Assembly: GCA_002393735.1 (NCBI GenBank)
Contig: DGTK01000015.1
Location: 97,367-161,366 of the forward strand
Reading direction: 5' to 3'
Length of the DNA stretch: 64,000 bases
Source of the DNA: Lachnospiraceae bacterium UBA4338
Lineage (GTDB): Bacteria > Bacillota > Clostridia > Lachnospirales > Lachnospiraceae
Positions within the stretch are counted from its first letter, which is position 1; each line of letters opens with the position of its first letter. Positions 59,837 to 64,000 of this stretch are shown here, piece by piece. A program made the translations under genes and the position numbers. The notes beneath the pieces were generated by a model. It was given only the letters and a program-made list of their open reading frames with translations, did no database searches and was not told the origin of the DNA.

Positions 59837-60742
59837 TTATTTTGCTCTTTCTGCGCTCCAGCGTCCGCTGGCTCCGCATGGAAGAATTAAATTGTTTTCT
59901 CTTACCGGAAGGCCGATTTCATCGGCGGCCACATTACCGGATATCTTCTTATTAACAGTTACATTTAAAATATATGTAAGAACTGCCGGCTGTAAGCCTG
60001 TTGTGTAGGAATTAATTAAGAAAAACTTCGCATCATCTGCAAGCAGCTGAGTAGTGAGTTCTACGAAAGGATACAGACTTTCTTCCAATTTCCATATCTC
60101 GCCTTTTGGGCCTCTGCCATATGACGGCGGATCCATAATGATACCCTGATATGTATTTCCTCTTCTTATTTCTCTTTCGACGAATTTAACACAGTCATCC
60201 ACCAGCCATCTGATTGGCTTATCGGCAAGTCCTGATATTGTTGCATTTTCCTTGCCCCATGTTACCATACCTTTGGATGCATCCACATGTGTTACTGCGG
60301 CGCCGGCCTGAGCTGCAGCCAAAGTAGCGGCTCCCGTGTACCCGAAGAGGTTCAAAACCTTAAAAGGTTTATCGCCACGTCCGTCAGAATATTCCTTATT
60401 ATTAATGGAAGATTTAATTATCTCGCTAAACCAGTCCCAGTTAACAGCCTGCTCAGGAAAAAGCCCCGTGTGCTTAAAACTGAATGGCTTAAGTCTGAAT
60501 GATAATTCCCTGTAATGAATTGTCCATTCCTCCGGAAGATTATTGAACTCCCATTCGCCGCCGCCCTTATTACTTCTATGGTAATGTCCGTTTGGATGTT
60601 TCCAGGCTTTGTGGTTTTTAGGAAGGTTCCATATAACCTGAGGATCCGGGCGAATCAGTGTATAATCACCCCAGCGCTCCAGCTTCTCGCCGGAAGATGT
60701 GGCTAATACTTCATAATCTTTCCAATTGTCTGCTGTCCACAT
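59837..60742 (-). CDS. Class I SAM-dependent methyltransferase, RlmI/RlmK-like
   Basis: A 301-residue methyltransferase. The SAM-binding motif I is VLNLFGYTGAATLAAAQAGA at about residues 130-149, the acidic end of strand 2 is VTHVDASKGM, and the catalytic motif is MDPPSYGRGP, characteristic of rRNA cytosine or guanine C/N-methyltransferases such as RlmI. It lacks the PUA domain of RlmI, so the RNA target is uncertain. AAGGAA-type site before the ATG. Divergent from the S10 operon. Confidence 0.88.
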   Translation of the reverse strand: MWTADNWKDYEVLATSSGEKLERWGDYTLIRPDPQVIWNLPKNHKAWKHPNGHYHRSNKGGGEWEFNNLPEEWTIHYRELSFRLKPFSFKHTGLFPEQAVNWDWFSEIIKSSINNKEYSDGRGDKPFKVLNLFGYTGAATLAAAQAGAAVTHVDASKGMVTWGKENATISGLADKPIRWLVDDCVKFVEREIRRGNTYQGIIMDPPSYGRGPKGEIWKLEESLYPFVELTTQLLADDAKFFLINSYTTGLQPAVLTYILNVTVNKKISGNVAADEIGLPVRENNLILPCGASGRWSAERAK

Positions 60743-60981
60743 ATTTTTTTCCTTCTATATATATGTAATAAAAAATTTTCTTCTATATAAATAGCAAAAT
60801 CATTTCCTATAAATAGTAACAAAATATAAAAGTAAATACAAGAAGTATGGCAAATGCTTTTGAAATACTATATAATGGTACTCTGAGCCCTAAATATAGG
60901 GGAAAAATAAGAATTTTTGAATTTTTGTAAAAAATATATAAAAAATGCTTGCTTTTTCGGTAAATATAATGTAGACTAGTA

Positions 60982-61043
60982 AACGCTGTGGCATGATAGC
61001 GTTGATCCATAAGGTTGCTATCTTCCCATGAAGATAGGTTTTT
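60982..61043 (+). promoter_or_regulatory. Candidate transcription attenuator in the S10 leader
   Basis: Three alternative pairings share strands: AACGCT (60982-60987) with AGCGTT (60998-61003); GATAGC (60995-61000) with GCTATC (61017-61022); and CTATCTTC (61018-61025) with GAAGATAG (61030-61037) followed by G and TTTTT. The third is an intrinsic terminator; the second would prevent it; the first would free it. Confidence 0.6.
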
Positions 61044-61054
61044 ATGAGGAGCGA

Positions 61055-61117
61055 ATGTCAAGTCAAGATACTGGCGACAAGTCACTGTACAAATTATTAA
61101 TGTCTACAATCAGGTAG
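61055..61117 (+). CDS. 20-codon upstream ORF in the S10 leader (putative)
   Basis: ATG at 61055 follows GAGGAG closely (spacing about 4) and the frame runs 20 codons (MSSQDTGDKSLYKLLMSTIR) to TAG at 61115-61117. It overlaps the 5' strands of the large leader structure, so its translation would melt helices P1 and P2. It is too short to prove coding and could be chance. Confidence 0.35.
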   Translation: MSSQDTGDKSLYKLLMSTIR

Positions 61118-61203
61118 AAACGACGTGTAGAACTTGGATGGATTCGGTGAATTGAGGTAACATCCAGGACACACACGGGAGAGTGTACAGTCACCGCTTG
61201 TCG
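61073..61203 (+). ncRNA. Multibranched structured leader element of the S10 operon
   Basis: P1: CGACAAG (61075-61081) with CTTGTCG (61197-61203). P2: CTGTACA (61085-61091) with TGTACAG (61184-61190). P3: TCTAC (61103-61107) with GTAGA (61114-61118). P4: CGTGT (61124-61128) with ACACG (61173-61177). P5: CTTGGATG (61133-61140) with CATCCAGG (61161-61168), capped by ATTC/GAAT. P1 and P2 are each perfect over 7 bp and long-range, so chance is unlikely. Confidence 0.6.
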
Positions 61204-61216
61204 TACTTATATTTAT

Positions 61217-61244
61217 AAAGTGCGAAAAGGAGGCGACTTTTTTT
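61217..61244 (+). promoter_or_regulatory. Hairpin with the rpsJ ribosome site in its loop
   Basis: AAAGT-G-CG (61217-61224) pairs with CGACTTT (61234-61240), one bulged G, loop AAAAGGAGG, followed by TTTT. It can hide or present the Shine-Dalgarno and also resembles a terminator. Confidence 0.5.
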
Positions 61245-61556
61245 ATGGCAAATCAAGTAATGAGAATTACACTTAAGGCTTACGAGCATCAGACTGTAGA
61301 TGCATCTGCAAAGAAGATCATCGATACAGTTAAGAAGAACGGATCTAAGGTAAGCGGACCAGTACCTCTTCCTACTAAGAAGGAAGTTGTAACAATCATC
61401 CGTGCCGTACATAAGTACAAAGATTCCAGAGAACAGTTCGAGCAGAGAACTCATAAGAGACTCATCGATGTAATCGATCCAAGTCAGAAAGTTATCGAGG
61501 CTATGCAGAACTTAGAGATGCCGGCAGGTGTTTTCATTAATATTAAAATGATGTAA
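61245..61556 (+). CDS. rpsJ: 30S ribosomal protein S10
   Basis: A 103-residue small-subunit protein that also acts in NusB-dependent antitermination. Signature LKAYEHQTVDASAKKIIDTV and GPVPLPTKKEVVTI, with KDSREQFEQRTHKRLIDV (residues 60-77). First gene of the S10-spc operon. AAAAGGAGG lies 11 bases before the ATG, longer than ideal, because of the T-run between. Confidence 0.98.
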   Translation: MANQVMRITLKAYEHQTVDASAKKIIDTVKKNGSKVSGPVPLPTKKEVVTIIRAVHKYKDSREQFEQRTHKRLIDVIDPSQKVIEAMQNLEMPAGVFINIKMM

Positions 61557-61574
61557 TTAAAACAATAAACCTTC

Positions 61575-61622
61575 TACAACTAGTATGCATCCGAAATTAC
61601 CTCAGATGCCGCTGTAGTAGAA
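61575..61622 (+). promoter_or_regulatory. Hairpin in the rpsJ-rplC spacer
   Basis: TTCTAC (about 61575-61580) with GTAGAA (about 61616-61621) closes the spacer, with GCATC/GATGC inside. It may set the relative expression of rplC; the pattern is by eye only. Confidence 0.4.
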
Positions 61623-61639
61623 ATGAATGGAGGTAAAAA

Positions 61640-62323
61640 ATGAAGAAAGCGATTTTAGCAACAAAAATCGGAATGACTCAGATCTTCAATGAAGATGGAA
61701 CACTTATTCCGGTAACAGTTCTTCAGGCTGGTCCTTGTGTAGTAACACAGATTAAGACTGTAGAGAACGATGGCTACGAAGCAGTTCAGGTTGGTTTCGT
61801 AGACATGAAGAACAAAGAAGTTAAGAAAGATGGCGCAGGCAAGAAGACAATCGTACATGCACATGGTACAACAAGACCATTGGCAAGAAAGTTTGAAAAG
61901 GTCGGCGTAACATCAAAGCGTTACTTAAGAGAGTTCAAGTTTGAGAACGCATCTGAGTATGCTTTAGCACAGGAAATCAAAGCAGATATCTTTGAAGCAG
62001 GCGATAAGGTAGATGCAACAGCAATTACTAAAGGTAAGGGATTCCAGGGTGCCATTAAGAGATTAGGTCAGCACAGAGGACCTATGGCTCACGGTTCCAA
62101 ATTCCATCGTCATCAGGGTTCTAACGGTGCATGTTCAAGCCCAAGCAGAGTGTTCAAGGGAAAAGGCATGCCTGGTCAGATGGGTGGCAAGAAGGCTACA
62201 GTACGCAACCTTGAGGTTGTAAGAGTTGATGCTGAGAAGAATCTTCTCTTAGTTAAGGGTGCAGTACCGGGACCTAAGAAAGCTTTAGTAACAATCAAAG
62301 AAACTACTAAGGCAGAAGCTTAA
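61640..62323 (+). CDS. rplC: 50S ribosomal protein L3
   Basis: A 227-residue large-subunit assembly-initiator protein. It begins MKKAILATKIGMTQIFNEDG and contains KGKGFQGAIKRLGQHRGPMAHGSKFHR-type basic loop (residues about 130-160) reaching the peptidyl transferase centre, then GKGMPGQMGGKKATVRNL. GGAGG precedes the ATG after an 83-base structured spacer. Confidence 0.98.
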   Translation: MKKAILATKIGMTQIFNEDGTLIPVTVLQAGPCVVTQIKTVENDGYEAVQVGFVDMKNKEVKKDGAGKKTIVHAHGTTRPLARKFEKVGVTSKRYLREFKFENASEYALAQEIKADIFEAGDKVDATAITKGKGFQGAIKRLGQHRGPMAHGSKFHRHQGSNGACSSPSRVFKGKGMPGQMGGKKATVRNLEVVRVDAEKNLLLVKGAVPGPKKALVTIKETTKAEA

Positions 62324-62341
62324 GGAAGGAGGAGAGCACAG

Positions 62342-62962
62342 ATGGCACAAGTATCTGTTTATAATATGGAAGGCAAGGAAGTCGGAAAGATGGACTTAAA
62401 CGATGCAATCTTCGGTATCGAAGTTAACGAGCATTTAGTACATCTTGCAGTTGTACAGCACCTTGCTAATAAGCGTCAGGGTACTCAGAAGGCTAAGACA
62501 CGTTCTGAAGTATCAGGTGGCGGAAGAAAGCCTTGGAGACAGAAAGGAACAGGCCACGCAAGACAGGGTTCAACAAGATCACCACAGTGGAGACATGGCG
62601 GCGTTGTTTTTGCACCAGTTCCAAGAGATTACTCTTTCAAGCTTAACAAGAAGGAAAAGAGAATTGCTCTTAAGTCTGCTCTTACAAGCAAAGTAAACGA
62701 TGGCAAGTTATTGGTATTAGACGAGCTTAAGTTTGATGAAATCAAGACAAAAGAGTTCGCAAATGTTATGAAGAACATAAATGCTGTTAAGGCGTTGGTT
62801 GTAATCAATAATAACGATAACAATGTAGTTCTTTCAGCTAGAAACTATGCTGATGCACAGACTCAGCTTACAAGCGAAATCAATGTATATGATATTATGA
62901 AGGCTCAGACAGTAGTCCTTACAAAGGATGCTGTATCTACTATCGAGGAGGTGTATGCATAA
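62342..62962 (+). CDS. rplD: 50S ribosomal protein L4
   Basis: A 206-residue large-subunit protein whose extended loop (residues about 45-95, GGGRKPWRQKGTGHARQGS) lines the exit tunnel. In gamma-proteobacteria L4 represses the S10 operon through its leader; whether this happens here is unknown but makes it the first candidate regulator for the leader above. AGGAGG precedes the ATG. The stop overlaps the rplW start. Confidence 0.98.
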   Translation: MAQVSVYNMEGKEVGKMDLNDAIFGIEVNEHLVHLAVVQHLANKRQGTQKAKTRSEVSGGGRKPWRQKGTGHARQGSTRSPQWRHGGVVFAPVPRDYSFKLNKKEKRIALKSALTSKVNDGKLLVLDELKFDEIKTKEFANVMKNINAVKALVVINNNDNNVVLSARNYADAQTQLTSEINVYDIMKAQTVVLTKDAVSTIEEVYA

Positions 62963-63261
62963 TGGCTGATATTAAATATTATGACGTAATCCTTAAACCG
63001 GTAGTTACAGAAAAGAGTATGTCCGGTATAGGCGAAAAGAAGTATACATTTTTAGTATCCAAGAGTGCTACTAAAGATCAGATTAGAGAAGCTGTTGAGA
63101 AAATGTTCCCAGGTACAATCGTTGCTTCAGTTAACACAATGAACTGCGAAGGCAAGAACAAGAGACGTGGAAACGTTTACGGCAAGACTGCCGAGAGAAA
63201 GAAAGCTATTGTAAAGCTTACAGAAGACAGCAAGGATATCGAGATTTTCTCAGGTATCTAA
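62962..63261 (+). CDS. rplW: 50S ribosomal protein L23
   Basis: A 99-residue protein at the tunnel exit, docking site for trigger factor and SRP. Signature YDVILKPVVTEKS, YTFLVSKSATKDQIREAVEKMF and KKRRGNVYGKTAERKKAIVKL-type basic loop (residues about 60-85). ATG overlaps the rplD stop by one base (TAATG), with GAGGAGG upstream inside rplD. Confidence 0.98.
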   Translation: MADIKYYDVILKPVVTEKSMSGIGEKKYTFLVSKSATKDQIREAVEKMFPGTIVASVNTMNCEGKNKRRGNVYGKTAERKKAIVKLTEDSKDIEIFSGI

Positions 63262-63317
63262 TTAGATAACTATATGCAATGAAGCATGATAACAAATAAG
63301 AAAAGGAGATAAAGAAA

Positions 63318-64000
63318 ATGGGAATTAGAACATATAACCCATATACACCTTCGAGAAGAAACATGACAGGCTCTGATTTCTCTGAGATTACAAAGAAGAC
63401 TCCTGAGAAGTCACTGTTAGTTTCAAAGAACAGCAAGGCTGGACGTAATAATCAAGGTAAAATCACCGTCAGACATCGTGGTGGCGGTGGAAGAGTTAAA
63501 TACAGAATCGTAGATTTCAAGAGAAATAAAGATGGAATCCACGCAAAGGTTTTAGGTATCGAGTACGATCCAAACAGAACAGCAAATATTGCTTTAATCT
63601 GTTATGAAGATGGTGAGAAAGCATACATTCTTGCACCAGAAGGACTTAAGGATGGTATGACCATTATGAACGGTCCTGATGCAGAAGTAAGAATTGGTAA
63701 CTGCTTACCACTTGAGAATATTCCAATCGGTACTCAGGTACATAATATCGAGCTTCTTCCAGGCAAGGGCGGACAGATGGTTCGTTCAGCCGGAAACAGT
63801 GCACAGCTCATGGCTAAAGAAGGTAAGTACGCAACACTTCGTCTTCCTTCAGGCGAAATGAGAATGGTTCCTATCGGATGCCGTGCAACAGTCGGTGTTG
63901 TAGGTAACGTAGAGCACAGCCTTATCAAGATTGGTAAAGCAGGACGTAAGCGTCACATGGGTATCAGACCTACAGTACGTGGTTCTGTTATGAACCCTAA
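63318..64000 (+). CDS. rplB: 50S ribosomal protein L2, truncated by the window end
   Basis: The first 227 codons of the peptidyl-transferase-centre protein L2 (about 275 residues normally). It begins MGIRTYNPYTPSRRNMTGSD and includes ITVRHRGGGGRVKYRIVDFK and LLPGKGGQMVRSAGNSAQL, with the conserved GIRPTVRG near the end of the visible part. AAAGGAG is 7-8 bases before the ATG. The gene continues beyond 64000. Confidence 0.97.
   Translation, partial: MGIRTYNPYTPSRRNMTGSDFSEITKKTPEKSLLVSKNSKAGRNNQGKITVRHRGGGGRVKYRIVDFKRNKDGIHAKVLGIEYDPNRTANIALICYEDGEKAYILAPEGLKDGMTIMNGPDAEVRIGNCLPLENIPIGTQVHNIELLPGKGGQMVRSAGNSAQLMAKEGKYATLRLPSGEMRMVPIGCRATVGVVGNVEHSLIKIGKAGRKRHMGIRPTVRGSVMNP

Larger units (their letters stand above)
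60743..61244 (+). promoter_or_regulatory. S10-operon leader region (502 bases, no gene)
   Basis: Contains the methyltransferase promoter region (minus strand), a TATAAT at 60965-60970 that is the probable -10 of the S10 operon (no good -35 seen), then about 275 bases of highly structured leader described separately. Apart from a short upstream ORF no coding gene is evident. Confidence 0.7.

Noticed and set aside
60807..61085. Minus-strand ORF of 92 codons in the S10 leader
   Set aside because: No ribosome site, odd composition, and it overlaps the structured leader of an essential operon; taken as chance.

Overview
The window reads as a chromosomal segment of a motile, low-to-moderate G+C Clostridia bacterium, most likely Lachnospiraceae (Roseburia/Butyrivibrio/Lachnospira type). 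This is inferred from the AT-rich DNA, strong AGGAGG ribosome sites, the mbl-flhO-flhP and flgM-flgN-flgK-flgL-fliW-csrA-flaG-fliD-fliS gene orders, a CdaA-CdaR-GlmM operon, and short flagellins. No phage, transposon, CRISPR array or integron was seen.

Layout. 0-4.5 kb: end of an XRE-cupin regulator, an acyl-CoA synthetase, a membrane-anchored FKBP foldase, a small membrane protein, mscL and tRNA-Gln(CTG). 4.5-9.5 kb: a NamZ-type (DUF1343) lipoprotein, a polytopic membrane protein, a lone prepilin-like protein and cvfB. 9.5-15 kb: a cell-wall/division operon (PucR-type regulator, ftsE, ftsX, an EnvC-like M23 factor, an S41 protease). 15-20 kb: uvrB-uvrA behind a LexA box. 20-26.5 kb: mbl, the rod genes flhO/flhP, a FlgJ-like rod-binding protein, recD2, comF and yvyF. 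26.5-32.3 kb: two membrane proteins, the c-di-AMP operon cdaA-cdaR-glmM and an HPr. 32.4-33.7 kb: a FliD-like paralogue on the minus strand. 34-36.3 kb: rpmG-secE-nusG-rplK-rplA with two L1-type mRNA motifs. 36.4-38.3 kb: a CapA-type protein and rfbC. 38.4-52.3 kb: the late flagellar locus (flgM to two flagellins, plus a Maf-type glycosylation gene). 52.3-53.8 kb: a small accessory island with a RelB/PIN toxin-antitoxin pair and an HTH protein. 53.8-60.7 kb: a LicD fusion, a rubredoxin/acidic-repeat/FMN-barrel fusion, small membrane proteins and a methyltransferase. 60.7-64 kb: the S10 ribosomal operon (rpsJ-rplC-rplD-rplW-rplB, cut by the window end) behind a 0.5-kb leader.

How it works together. 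The flagellar locus looks like a checkpoint circuit. Sigma-28-like promoters precede flgM, flaG and both flagellin genes. FlgM holds sigma-28 until the hook is complete. FliW and CsrA are encoded in the same operon. The flaG leader and both flagellin leaders can fold hairpins that expose GGA in the loop, the form CsrA binds.

The strongest candidate for something undescribed is the S10-operon leader. It can fold (i) a terminator with a competing antiterminator, (ii) a roughly 130-nt multibranched element closed by two perfect 7-bp helices and overlapping a 20-codon upstream ORF, and (iii) a hairpin placing the rpsJ Shine-Dalgarno in its loop. A second candidate is a compact structured RNA next to the toxin-antitoxin island. 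All RNA structures were found by eye and have no covariation support.
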